Counted from the first letter of the stretch, positions 1 through 5,712 are shown. The stretch is DNA of 24,085 nt from Acidimicrobiales bacterium (GCA_025358985.1 JANYHQ010000491.1:1-24085); one strand, 5' to 3'. The notes: generated by a model not told the origin, from the sequence alone. Program-made: numbers and translations.

Positions 1-1
1 T

Positions 2-769
2 GGTTACGCTGCCGGCCTCACAGACGGCCAGGACGCCAGACGGTACTGCCAAGATCGCCTCGCCATGCCATACGGGTATCCGATCACGGTCGCCTACGAC
101 ACCGACACGACGCCGGTCAACATCGCAACGTTCGTCGACTACCACCGTGGATTCAACACGGGATGTGGCCCATACCCGACGTGGGCCTACGGCGACCAGG
201 ACATCATCGAAGAACTCGGCCGGCTCGGCCTCATCACCGGGGCAGTGCGGGCCAACGCTTCATGGTGGTCGAGGTTCTGGTCGAAGCTGTTCAAGTCGAA
301 GTACACGAAGGTGATCCAAGGCACCCAGTCGCCCGACCATACGGTCGACTACAACCGCTGCCTTCTGCCCTTCTACGCCTGGGACGGTACCCCGGCACCA
401 ACCCGAGGAGTGATACCGATGGATGTCGTCACCAACGCCAACGACTGGGACCCAACGCCGGAAGGTGTGCCCCAGCTCGCCGGATACGTCAAGTTCGCAC
501 TACAGTACGGCGGACAGTCGCTGTATCATCTGAGCCCTGTCGAATGGACGGCCGGCGGATCGCAGGCCGGGGTCCCGATGAGTAACGAAGATATCGACGC
601 CCTCGCTGCCAAGCCGTACGGTGCTGCCCCTCCACCGATCGATTACGCTGCGGTCGCCGTCCAGGTCGTCCCGCTACTGCCGGCCACGGTAGACCCGGAG
701 GCTCGCTCGCTCGCCCAGGCCGCACTCGACAAGATCGGTGCCTTGCTTGACAAGCTCCGAGCGGTGTAA
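2..769 (+). CDS. Endolysin, DUF1906/GH25-like glycoside hydrolase (5' end missing)
   Basis: The frame is open from base 2, so the ATG at 65 is probably internal and the true start lies outside the window. The visible part reads GYAAGLTDGQDAR, then YPITVAYDTDT, VDYHRGFN, then a WAYGDQDIIEELG stretch and a TKVIQGTQS stretch. This order (accumulating 'A-L-x-D-A-R' helix, 'Y/F-A-x-D-x-D' strand, 'Y-x-x-G' and late 'iQ') is that of the DUF1906/GH25-like TIM-barrel lysins common in phages of actinobacteria, which cut peptidoglycan glycan strands at lysis. The last 45 or so residues, after a PPP linker, form an Ala/Leu-rich tail that may be a cell-wall or multimerisation segment. Stop TAA at 767; a strong stem-loop follows 43 bases later. 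The family call is by motif memory only. No holin is visible next to it. Confidence 0.6.
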   Translation, partial: GYAAGLTDGQDARRYCQDRLAMPYGYPITVAYDTDTTPVNIATFVDYHRGFNTGCGPYPTWAYGDQDIIEELGRLGLITGAVRANASWWSRFWSKLFKSKYTKVIQGTQSPDHTVDYNRCLLPFYAWDGTPAPTRGVIPMDVVTNANDWDPTPEGVPQLAGYVKFALQYGGQSLYHLSPVEWTAGGSQAGVPMSNEDIDALAAKPYGAAPPPIDYAAVAVQVVPLLPATVDPEARSLAQAALDKIGALLDKLRAV

Positions 770-811
770 GCTGCCAGTCTCTTTCCTTCATGGCTGTTGG
801 GGAGAACACAG

Positions 812-842
812 AAAGGCCCTGGGGGGTTGCCCCAGGGCCTTT
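812..842. terminator. Bidirectional stem-loop terminator between convergent transcripts
   Basis: A perfect 13-bp inverted repeat, AAAGGCCCTGGGG, loop GGTTG, then its complement, sits between the rightward endolysin and the end of the leftward arm. The stem ends in AAA on one side and TTT on the other, so either strand would give a GC-rich hairpin followed by a short U run. Position and symmetry fit a terminator working both ways. Confidence 0.85.
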
Positions 843-867
843 CGTGTATCCAGAATGACGCAGAACG

Positions 868-1065
868 CTATTTTGAGTGCGTCACCTCCTGGATTGCAAG
901 ATGGAAGTGGTCGTGTCGGGTAGTGACGTCCTGGTCGACGAGTGCGCCACAGCGGCGACAGACGACGGCCATAAAGATGCTTGGCGGACCCGAACCATAC
1001 GTCGGGTCCCATGATTCTGCGTGGAGTTCGATGATTCTGGAGTAGTGGTCGTCGTCAGGTATCAC
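868..1065 (-). CDS. Small CxxC...HxHFH protein (65 aa)
   Basis: Last gene of the leftward arm. The GTG at 1063-1065 is chosen because an excellent ribosome site (GGAGG, seven bases upstream) precedes it and the start overlaps the previous stop as GTGA. The longer upstream reading frame merely runs antisense-like through the previous gene. The protein contains CRRCGALV (residues 37-44) and HDHFH (51-55), a Cys2-His2 pattern seen in many small actinophage proteins and suited to bind one zinc ion. The start of the chain is acidic (IPDDDHYSRIIELHAESWD). Function unknown; a nucleic-acid or protein-binding knuckle is plausible. It ends just before the terminator. Confidence 0.75.
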   Translation of the reverse strand: MIPDDDHYSRIIELHAESWDPTYGSGPPSIFMAVVCRRCGALVDQDVTTRHDHFHLAIQEVTHSK

Positions 1066-1265
1066 TGCGTCACCTCCTTGGTCCAGGTTGCGATGTTGGC
1101 CAATGGTGCGTAGGTGGTGACCGACGATTCTGCCGATGCTCTCCAGCATAGCCAGTCGGCGTAGACCCAGGGCCCGGCGGCCACGGTGTACTCTGCCAGC
1201 TCGGCCGGCTGGCCGTTGATCCATTCGATCACCAGTGTTCCCGGTTCGTTCAGCTTACCGCTCAT
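1062..1265 (-). CDS. Hypothetical protein (67 aa)
   Basis: Starts at the ATG at 1263-1265 with GAGGTG seven bases ahead, and overlaps the previous gene as ATGA. The product begins MSGKLNEPGTLVIEW, is Trp-rich (WINGQ, GPWVYADWLCW, TWTKE) and looks like a small beta-rich globular protein. No family recognised. It is translationally coupled on both sides in a four-gene overlapping chain (1420-2097, 1262-1423, 1062-1265, 868-1065). Confidence 0.7.
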   Translation of the reverse strand: MSGKLNEPGTLVIEWINGQPAELAEYTVAAGPWVYADWLCWRASAESSVTTYAPLANIATWTKEVTQ

Positions 1266-1423
1266 GCGTTCACCTCGGCCTGCTTCAACTTGAAGTCTCG
1301 GATGAGCCGAGCCCGAAGGCTCGGGCAGTGATGCACTGGCGGGAACGACAGGGCCAACGGGCTGCGGTAGACCGTAGGGCAATGGTCGCAAACCCACACT
1401 TGAATGGCTGCATTGTCTTTCAT
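1262..1423 (-). CDS. Small Cys/His protein (53 aa), probable zinc knuckle
   Basis: A short gene read directly from the sequence: ATG at 1421-1423, TGA at 1262-1264. The start overlaps the stop of the pentapeptide-repeat gene (ATGA) and the stop overlaps the next start (ATGA), which supports it strongly. The product is MKDNAAIQVWVCDHCPTVYR and on, with CDHC at residues 12-15 and HHC at 31-33: four ligands (C, C, H or H, C) spaced for a zinc knuckle. The C-terminal end is basic with a helix-like run (LRARLIRDFKLKQAE). Function unknown; nucleic-acid binding would fit. Confidence 0.75.
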   Translation of the reverse strand: MKDNAAIQVWVCDHCPTVYRSPLALSFPPVHHCPSLRARLIRDFKLKQAEVNA

Positions 1424-2097
1424 GACATCACCACTCCGGCGCTGTTCGGGTTGAAGCCCTCGGGCCAGATGGTCGCATAGTTGGCGTCGGCGCCGTCCAG
1501 GTTGGCGCCGTACAGGTTGACGTAGCGCAGGTTGGCGTAGCGCAGGTTGGCGCCGTACAGGTTGGCGCCGTGCAGGTTGGCGTCGTCCAGGTTGGCGTAG
1601 CGCAGGTTGGCGTAGCGCAGGTTGGCGACTGCGCCGGCCCTGACGAGTGCCACAACGTCGAAGCAGTCAACGTCGATCGCCCACGGGACCCGATGCTTGC
1701 CAGTCGTCTTTCCCCTAGCCAGGTCGGTAGGGTAGACGAGGGCATGACCGACACAGTGGGCGAGTGACTCAACGACACCCGTCGTGGCCGCCCCGATACC
1801 AGCATCTGTGACAAGGCATAGCCCGTCGCCTTCCGTCTCGGGACACGAGCCATAGTTCGACTCGTCCCAGTCGGATGCCTCGTGGAGCACCGGGACGTCG
1901 TGGTCGCCGTTGACGATCGGCCAGTAGTAGCCGCCGTAGCTGGTTCCGTCGACTTGGGTCACCTTCCAGCCGACCTTTAGGTCGTGGCCTTTGGTGACCT
2001 CGGGGTAGGCGAGTTGTGCGCCCAGAATGTATTGCTCGTGCCAATAGGTCGAGAATTCTGCGACCTTGGCCCGATGTGATTCTGATTCGGATGTCAT
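1420..2097 (-). CDS. Pentapeptide-repeat protein (225 aa)
   Basis: The ATG at 2095-2097 has GAGAGGG just upstream and sits 13 bases after the leader motif of unit A; an in-frame upstream ATG would run back through the hairpin and is rejected. Residues 1-155 form a globular domain with VTQVDGTSYGGYYWP, CPETEGDGLCLVTD and an ending VDCFDVVALV, resembling the N-terminal domain seen in other actinophage proteins that end in pentapeptides (DUF7666-like from memory, unverified). Residues 157-208 are about ten A-N-L-x-x repeats (ANLRY, ANLDD, ANLHG, ANLYG and so on), which build a right-handed quadrilateral beta-helix. Such helices in Qnr/MfpA mimic DNA and protect gyrase, but many others have no known role. 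First gene of a four-gene coupled unit. Confidence 0.85.
   Translation of the reverse strand: MTSESESHRAKVAEFSTYWHEQYILGAQLAYPEVTKGHDLKVGWKVTQVDGTSYGGYYWPIVNGDHDVPVLHEASDWDESNYGSCPETEGDGLCLVTDAGIGAATTGVVESLAHCVGHALVYPTDLARGKTTGKHRVPWAIDVDCFDVVALVRAGAVANLRYANLRYANLDDANLHGANLYGANLRYANLRYVNLYGANLDGADANYATIWPEGFNPNSAGVVMS
1477..1626 (-). repeat. 15-bp tandem repeat coding the pentapeptide helix
   Basis: On the plus strand the repeat reads gcgtagcgcaggttg with variants (gcgccgtacaggttg, gcgtcgtccaggttg). About ten units at exact 15-base period match the five-residue protein period. Several neighbouring units are identical, so unit gain and loss by slippage is likely. Confidence 0.9.
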
Positions 2098-2110
2098 AAT
2101 TTCCCTCTCT

Positions 2111-2190
2111 GGCTGTAGGGTAGATGTGTCTTTGATGGGATATCTTATGCCCACCGTGCGAGCCATAGTTTCCTATGGCTCGAGGCGCTA
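2111..2190 (-). promoter_or_regulatory. Leader module A: TAGCGCC, GNRA stem-loop, CACGGTGGGC, CATCTACCCTACAGCC
   Basis: Read leftward: TAGCGCC at 2184-2190, a perfect 10-bp stem (CGAGCCATAG, loop GAAA, CTATGGCTCG) at 2159-2182, CACGGTGGGC at 2149-2158, a 22-base spacer, then CATCTACCCTACAGCC at 2111-2126, followed 13 bases later by the ATG of the pentapeptide gene. The same parts in the same order recur in modules B and C. There is no U run after the stem, so it is not a classical terminator. Confidence 0.8.
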
Positions 2191-2249
2191 GGCACCGATA
2201 GTTAAACTCTATTCGCTATGCAACTCGTCGGCATATCAGCGCTCGACAC

Positions 2250-2456
2250 CTATTTCTTCACCACGAACCGAGCGGGGATGAGCGTCACCTCGCGCACATT
2301 GACGATTCGGCACATGAATACTGATGGCTCTCCGTCAGTGATGTGCTCCATGCATTGTGCGTATTGTTTGACTGCATCGGCCTCGGTGTCACAGAACCAC
2401 CGCGTCCTCCCTTGGCGAACGATGTAGGGGTCATCCTTCATTTCTTCCATCCTCAT
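2250..2456 (-). CDS. Hypothetical protein (68 aa)
   Basis: ATG at 2454-2456 has GAGGAG nine bases upstream and overlaps the stop of the preceding membrane-protein gene (ATGA). The product starts MRMEEMKDDPYIVRQGRTRW, contains two lone cysteines and ends in a beta-rich stretch, IVNVREVTLIPARFVVKK. No recognised domain. It is the last gene of the clamp unit (3506 down to 2250); module A follows it after about 60 bases. Confidence 0.75.
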   Translation of the reverse strand: MRMEEMKDDPYIVRQGRTRWFCDTEADAVKQYAQCMEHITDGEPSVFMCRIVNVREVTLIPARFVVKK

Positions 2457-2587
2457 TGGGGTCTCCTCAGTTTCAGCTTCTTCTCGTTCGGTGTGATAGT
2501 TGCGTGTCGTTCCATGAGCCATCCTACGAACAGTAGAAGGAACCACGGACTGAACAGGATGGCGACCGTGAGCACTGCGGCGATCAT
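2453..2587 (-). CDS. Small membrane protein (44 aa)
   Basis: ATG at 2585-2587 has GGAGG seven bases upstream. The product has one N-terminal hydrophobic helix (residues 1-24, IAAVLTVAILFSPWFLLLF) and a basic tail (NEKKLKLRRPQ), which predicts a single-pass protein with the tail in the cytoplasm. Start and stop both overlap neighbours as ATGA, so translation is coupled. A small phage membrane protein in a non-structural operon could act in superinfection exclusion or host takeover; nothing in the sequence decides this. Confidence 0.75.
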   Translation of the reverse strand: MIAAVLTVAILFSPWFLLLFVGWLMERHATITPNEKKLKLRRPQ

Positions 2588-2751
2588 GCCGGCACCTCCA
2601 GGTCTTCGAGTCGAGCTCGGCCGAGAGGGCACGAAGCCCAGCATTCCCGAAGGTGGCAATCCCGATTGGTTCGCTGAAAGCCAAGGTGACAGACGCCAAC
2701 GTGGTGCGCTGTACGGTAGTCCACGACGTGAACGGTCATCACGGTCACCAT
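2584..2751 (-). CDS. Small Cys/His-rich protein (55 aa)
   Basis: Runs from ATG at 2749-2751 (overlapping the stop of the clamp-like gene) to TGA at 2584-2586 (overlapping the next ATG). A second ATG at codon 5 is possible; neither has a strong ribosome site, so reinitiation after the clamp-like gene is likely. Residues 16-41 carry HHVGVCH, CHLRECW and SCP: four cysteines and four histidines in 26 residues, a strong sign of a metal-binding fold. Not a recognised family. The tail (RARLEDLEVPA) is coded across the next gene's ribosome site. Confidence 0.65.
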   Translation of the reverse strand: MVTVMTVHVVDYRTAHHVGVCHLGFQRTNRDCHLRECWASCPLGRARLEDLEVPA

Positions 2752-3506
2752 TCGACCGAATGGCGAATAGGCATCTGTAGGGCAACCAGACAGGCGCCGG
2801 CGGCCCGGATCGTGAACACCGCCGGTTTCTGGTCGGTCTCGGCACCGAGCATGACGAGAGGGAAATCTTCCGCCTTGCCGAAACATTTATTGAACGAGGC
2901 GAACCGTGCGAGCAGCTCGGGGTTGAATGCCAGATGGTTACATGCGGCCAAAGTCGGTTCCTGGGTCGGGACAAGCGGGCCCCAGTTCGGGTGGTCACCT
3001 TCAACGATCCGACCGATCGACACTTGATCCTGGTACTGCAACAACCTGTCAGGCGTGCATTCGACCAGCGTGCCGTAAGGGGGTAGATGCTTGCATGAGT
3101 GGGCCGCCAACGTGACCTGATTCGAGGTCGGAAAGGCGCCGGCCCCGAACGGGCCGACAGTCAAAGTGACCAGTGTCGGCACTTTGCCGACCTTCAGTTT
3201 GGTGATATCAGCTTTCTCGATCAGCACGTATGACATGGCGTCATCGGCCAACGTGTTGCGCAGTTGACTCGGCGACATGTTCGAACTTCCGACCAGACCT
3301 AGCTGGTAGGAGTCTGTCGCCACAAAGCCGACAGGCGTGAGACGGCCGGCGTGGTCGAGATTGCCTTTCACGTCGAACACGATCGCTACCGCATTGAGGA
3401 TCGGTTGTGCCGTATCTCCGCTGGCGAACAGTGCTGCCGCAGCGAGTTGGCGACCGTCGAACACGAGGGTCAAACCCTCGGTTTGGCGTGCGTTGAATGA
3501 TTGCAT
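2745..3506 (-). CDS. Sliding-clamp-like protein (DnaN/beta-clamp-like, 253 aa)
   Basis: Start chosen at ATG 3504-3506, with AAAGGA upstream; an ATG six codons earlier directly abuts the leader motif and has no ribosome site. Beta-clamp signatures in order: PILNAVAIVFD (35-45), FVATDSYQLGLV (61-72; compare ATDgyRLa), GDHPNWGPLVP (170-180; compare the family's G-x-FPDYrrVLP at the start of the last domain), LAFNPELLARF (192-202) and a C-terminal MPIR (245-248; compare LMPmR). A clamp would encircle DNA and tether the replicative polymerase. Bacterial beta clamps run to about 370-400 residues in three domains, while this one has room for about two. First gene of a four-gene overlapping unit led by module B. 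The call rests on motifs read by eye; an alternative is a clamp-fold protein with another role. Confidence 0.7.
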   Translation of the reverse strand: MQSFNARQTEGLTLVFDGRQLAAAALFASGDTAQPILNAVAIVFDVKGNLDHAGRLTPVGFVATDSYQLGLVGSSNMSPSQLRNTLADDAMSYVLIEKADITKLKVGKVPTLVTLTVGPFGAGAFPTSNQVTLAAHSCKHLPPYGTLVECTPDRLLQYQDQVSIGRIVEGDHPNWGPLVPTQEPTLAACNHLAFNPELLARFASFNKCFGKAEDFPLVMLGAETDQKPAVFTIRAAGACLVALQMPIRHSVEW

Positions 3507-3524
3507 GGGATGGTTTCCTTTCAT

Positions 3525-3593
3525 GGCTGTAGGGTAGATGGGTCAGTGAATGCCCACCGTGCGAGGCCGGATCGCTCCGGCCTCGTGGCGCTA
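3525..3593 (-). promoter_or_regulatory. Leader module B: TAGCGCC, GNRA stem-loop, CACGGTGGGC, CATCTACCCTACAGCC
   Basis: Read leftward: TAGCGCCA (3586-3593), stem CGAGGCCGGA, loop GCGA, TCCGGCCTCG (3562-3585), CACGGTGGGC (3552-3561), 11-base spacer, CATCTACCCTACAGCC (3525-3540). The six inner base pairs differ completely from those of module A yet remain perfectly paired, and the loop is again GNRA. Located between the ArdC stop and the clamp-like gene. Confidence 0.8.
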
Positions 3594-3607
3594 GGTACTC
3601 ACTCGGT

Positions 3608-4522
3608 TCAGGCGGCCATTAGGACCCTTTCCGCAACCTGGGCGACCAGGTAGTCGCAAGCTGCTTGGGCTTTGCTCGCAACCGTCCAGAGGAGTGCGGG
3701 GGTCTCTTTCAACATGCCGCACCAGTTCTTGAGATACGCAGCGTGATCGGTTCGGGCTACCGTGTCGATACCGATACGGGCGCAAGTGAAGGCTGCGCCA
3801 AGTTCGGCAACGAGCTCTTCAGCTGCGTACTCGTTGTCCCCGAAACGCTTACCGTAGACCCTCGCAAGTCGGTCCTTGTGGCCAGTCCAGTGCGTCAGCT
3901 CGTGTGCCAGTGTTGCGTAGGCGTGCTCGGAAGTGTCGAACTGGTCGAACGCTGGCATGTGCACCTGGTCGGTCGCCGGCTGGTAGAAGGCACGATTACC
4001 GCCCCAGTGCACTTCTGCCGGCACTGCATCAAAGAACGCTTCAGCCTTGGCGTCACGTTCCAGTTGCGTCGGCTGTACGGTAGATGGCTCTTCCGGTGCT
4101 CCGTCGACCTGGTCACGGTTGAAGACCACGAAACCCTTGTAGAAGCCACCAGAAGACCGCAGAGACGTCAATGTGACGTCTTCCCCGGTCTTCTCGTCTT
4201 TGACCGTAATCGTGTCGCCGGTATTCGACGGCTTGGGCGACCAGAAGACCAGGTGCGTACCCTTCTCGCCAGTGCGGACGGTTGCGCCGACTGTCTGCCA
4301 CTGTTTGTAGGTTGCCCATTTCGAGCAGGTGTAGCCTTTCGTCGCACCGAAGTAGGCGAGTACCAGGACGTTTCCGCCCGAATACTCTTTGCCTGTCGTA
4401 GCGTTGCTCGGAAACCCTCCGTCGGCAATCTTGCGCCACGGCATCGCCCAGGTATCCGCACCCTCTTCCATCTGTTCGACCAGCCGCTTCACTACGTCAG
4501 TCATCACCTCATCGGCTCTCAT
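3608..4522 (-). CDS. ardC: ArdC-type antirestriction protein with metallopeptidase domain (304 aa)
   Basis: Start at ATG 4520-4522, behind GGAGAGAGAACC. Residues 1-135 match the ArdC N-terminal ssDNA-binding domain: a first helix VVKRLVEQMEEGADTWAMPW, then FPSNATTGKEYSGGN, a LVLAYFGATKGYTCSKWATYKQW stretch in which Trp and Gly are conserved in the family, GATVRTGEKGTHLVFW and GFYKGFVVFNRDQ. Residues 160-304 are the zincin-like peptidase: HWGGNRAFYQPATDQVHMP, then AHELTHWTGH (H207-E-L-T-H211, plus H215) and EELVAELGAAF (E235-E240) for the third metal ligand. ArdC proteins of plasmids and phages shield incoming DNA from restriction. Both domains look complete. Single-gene unit between modules C and B. 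Confidence 0.9.
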   Translation of the reverse strand: MRADEVMTDVVKRLVEQMEEGADTWAMPWRKIADGGFPSNATTGKEYSGGNVLVLAYFGATKGYTCSKWATYKQWQTVGATVRTGEKGTHLVFWSPKPSNTGDTITVKDEKTGEDVTLTSLRSSGGFYKGFVVFNRDQVDGAPEEPSTVQPTQLERDAKAEAFFDAVPAEVHWGGNRAFYQPATDQVHMPAFDQFDTSEHAYATLAHELTHWTGHKDRLARVYGKRFGDNEYAAEELVAELGAAFTCARIGIDTVARTDHAAYLKNWCGMLKETPALLWTVASKAQAACDYLVAQVAERVLMAA

Positions 4523-4548
4523 GGTTCTCTCTCCGTTTCGTTTCGTTT

Positions 4549-4621
4549 GACTGTCGGGTAGATGGTGATGCAAGTGCACACCGTGCGAGACAGGGACTAT
4601 CGCCCCTGTCTCGTGGCGCTA
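4549..4621 (-). promoter_or_regulatory. Leader module C: TAGCGCC, stem-loop, CACGGTGTGC, CATCTACCCGACAGTC
   Basis: Read leftward: TAGCGCCA (4614-4621), stem CGAGACAGGG, 8-base loop, CCCTGTCTCG (4586-4613), CACGGTGTGC (4576-4585), 11-base spacer, CATCTACCCGACAGTC (4549-4564). Then follows an AAACGAAACGAAACG run shared with module D, and the ArdC ribosome site. The decamer CTATGCGCTA (plus strand, 4619-4628) is also present inside promoter D (5180-5189). Confidence 0.78.
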
Positions 4622-4633
4622 TGCGCTAGCGAG

Positions 4634-4732
4634 CTACTCTCTACGGTCTGTCACCTCCACTCTCGGCTCTGTGTCGTCTGAGCCGTCGAACAGTTCAGCG
4701 AACACTTCGCCTACCGTCTCGTGGTAGCTCAT
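4634..4732 (-). CDS. Tiny acidic protein (32 aa)
   Basis: ATG at 4730-4732 overlaps the stop of the 133-aa gene as ATGA, with GAGGT six bases further upstream. The product is very acidic: MSYHETVGEVFAELFDGSDD, then TEPRVEVTDRRE, and the TAG lies at 4634-4636. The coupling and ribosome site are the main support; nothing is recognised. Module C starts 12 bases later. Confidence 0.5.
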   Translation of the reverse strand: MSYHETVGEVFAELFDGSDDTEPRVEVTDRRE

Positions 4733-5130
4733 TCTTCGACCTCTGTCATCAGGTCACACTGGAACTCTTCGGCGTAGGCCAAGAACCGCTCGCACACCTT
4801 CGGGAACAGGTCTGCATTCTCACTCTGCCCGTAGGTCGGTACGCCATACTCGACCGCTTCATGCCACGCGCCCACGAACCTCGACAGAGTCTCTAGGACT
4901 TCGGTTGATGTCGGGTCACCAGGTGTGAAGATCAGCTCTCGGGGGTCGGCGAAGGTGTGACCGAAGCCGACACCGTCGGGTACCGAAACCGACAGGTAGT
5001 AAGCCCATCCATCGGCGCCACGGTCGTCGGTATGGCTGGTGAGGCTCACGCTGGCCGTGGCTAGACCATCGGAGCTAGTCCAGAAGGCTGCTTGCGTGGC
5101 CCAGTCTGAAGGGTTGGCGTGTACGCTCAT
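4729..5130 (-). CDS. Hypothetical protein (133 aa)
   Basis: First gene of the leftward arm. Start at ATG 5128-5130, behind AACGAGAAACGACC, about 40 bases from a predicted transcription start. The product begins MSVHANPSDWATQAAFWTSS and is acidic, with aromatic residues spread throughout (WAYYLSVSVPDGVGFGHTF, LSRFVGAWHEAVEYG, CERFLAYAEEFQCD). It looks like a compact alpha/beta protein. No family recognised. Being first behind the best promoter of the window, it is expected early in infection; an inhibitor or takeover protein is possible but unsupported. Confidence 0.7.
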   Translation of the reverse strand: MSVHANPSDWATQAAFWTSSDGLATASVSLTSHTDDRGADGWAYYLSVSVPDGVGFGHTFADPRELIFTPGDPTSTEVLETLSRFVGAWHEAVEYGVPTYGQSENADLFPKVCERFLAYAEEFQCDLMTEVEE

Positions 5131-5154
5131 GGTCGTTTCTCGTTTCGTTCGTTT

Positions 5155-5170
5155 GGCTGTTGGGTTCTTG
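5155..5170 (-). promoter_or_regulatory. Leader motif D: AAGAACCCAACAGCC-type, without hairpin
   Basis: On the minus strand, AACCCAACAGCC followed by CAAACGAACGAAACGAG leads into the 133-aa gene. It matches ACCCnACAGyC of modules A-C in sequence and in position before the start codon, but the stem-loop is replaced by promoter D. Here the motif would lie in the first 15 or so bases of the transcript. Confidence 0.6.
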
Positions 5171-5178
5171 CAAGGTTC

Positions 5179-5208
5179 ACTATGCGCTACCCAGTCCAGC
5201 ACTGTCAA
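5179..5208 (-). promoter_or_regulatory. Promoter D of the leftward arm (sigma70 type)
   Basis: Minus strand: TTGACA at 5203-5208 (perfect -35), 18-base spacer, CATAGT at 5179-5184 (four of six matches to TATAAT). The predicted start is near 5171, giving a leader of about 40 bases. It is the best standard promoter in the window and points into the leftward genes. Confidence 0.7.
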
Positions 5209-5276
5209 GCAACTTACGTGTGCCAGTCGTCACACGCTTGCCGGCCTGGTGTTGGAAGGTGCGCCTTACGAGCTCC

Positions 5277-5293
5277 ACGATTATGCTAATCGT
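5277..5293. repeat. Inverted repeat ACGATTA-TGC-TAATCGT
   Basis: Perfect 7-bp arms with a 3-base spacer, AT-rich against a GC-rich background, about 70 bases upstream of the -35 box of promoter D. A possible operator. Confidence 0.5.
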
Positions 5294-5297
5294 AACG

Positions 5298-5331
5298 CCC
5301 GTCCCTCCCGCCCTCCGTCCCGCCCTCCCTT
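5298..5331. repeat. Polypyrimidine tract with direct repeat
   Basis: Almost unbroken C/T on the plus strand, with only scattered G. GTCCCTCCCGCCCTCC (5301-5316) is followed at once by the shorter copy GTCCCGCCCTCC (5317-5328). Strong strand asymmetry of this kind is rare elsewhere in the window. Confidence 0.6.
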
Positions 5332-5359
5332 GTCATAGTACCGACCGAGCTCGGAGCTA

Positions 5360-5405
5360 CTAACATAATGTGTTAGGCATACCTACCAACCATGGTGACC
5401 ATGGT
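5360..5405. repeat. Operator-like palindromes CTAACA-TAATG-TGTTAG and two ACCATGGT
   Basis: A 6-bp inverted repeat (5360-5376) is followed by two copies of the 8-bp palindrome ACCATGGT (5389-5396 and 5398-5405) separated by one base. A further palindrome, CCGAGCTCGG, lies just before at about 5345-5354. The cluster resembles a regulator-binding area. Confidence 0.45.
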
Positions 5406-5532
5406 CTATCCATGCTCACCAGTGCATGCCAACGAAGCCTGAGCTCTGCCGGCAGTCCTGTGACCAGTCAGGTCAACTGAATAGACCTACAGTGCACCGT
5501 GAGCAGGCACGATGGGACCCACGCCGAGCTCG

Positions 5533-5568
5533 ACACCCGGGTGTATAAATTTGAGTGGAGACTATAAT
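5533..5568 (+). promoter_or_regulatory. ACACCCGGGTGT palindrome and TATAAT box
   Basis: A perfect 12-bp palindrome (5533-5544) runs into TATAAA (5544-5549), and a perfect TATAAT lies at 5563-5568. No good -35 hexamer is seen 16-18 bases upstream of either box, so a rightward promoter is only possible, perhaps with an activator on the palindrome. Confidence 0.35.
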
Positions 5569-5712
5569 GGGAAGGTCAACCTATTGTCGGCCGGACATTT
5601 CTGTAGGGGGACAGTAACCCGTCTTCCTGTCCGACCTGGTGACCGGGAGTGCTGTACGAAAACTGTGTTGGCCGGCGGTGCCGGCCGGTCAACCGGTTTT
5701 GGGGGCCGTAAA

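Noticed and set aside
489..809. 106-aa leftward frame starting near an ACAGCCATG leader-like motif
   Set aside because: It lies antisense over the end of the endolysin gene and has Arg/Pro-rich shadow composition; only the leader-like motif is kept as an observation.
1066..1224. N-terminal extension of the 65-aa Cys/His protein
   Set aside because: It lies wholly within the previous gene, has shadow composition, and a perfect GGAGG with a GTGA overlap marks the later start.
1477..1626. Tandem repeats as a CRISPR array
   Set aside because: Exact 15-base period without spacers; it is the DNA image of pentapeptide repeats.
2159..2182. Hairpins of modules A-C as classical intrinsic terminators
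   Set aside because: No U run follows on the transcribed strand, and a conserved flank follows instead; factor-dependent or partial termination cannot be excluded.
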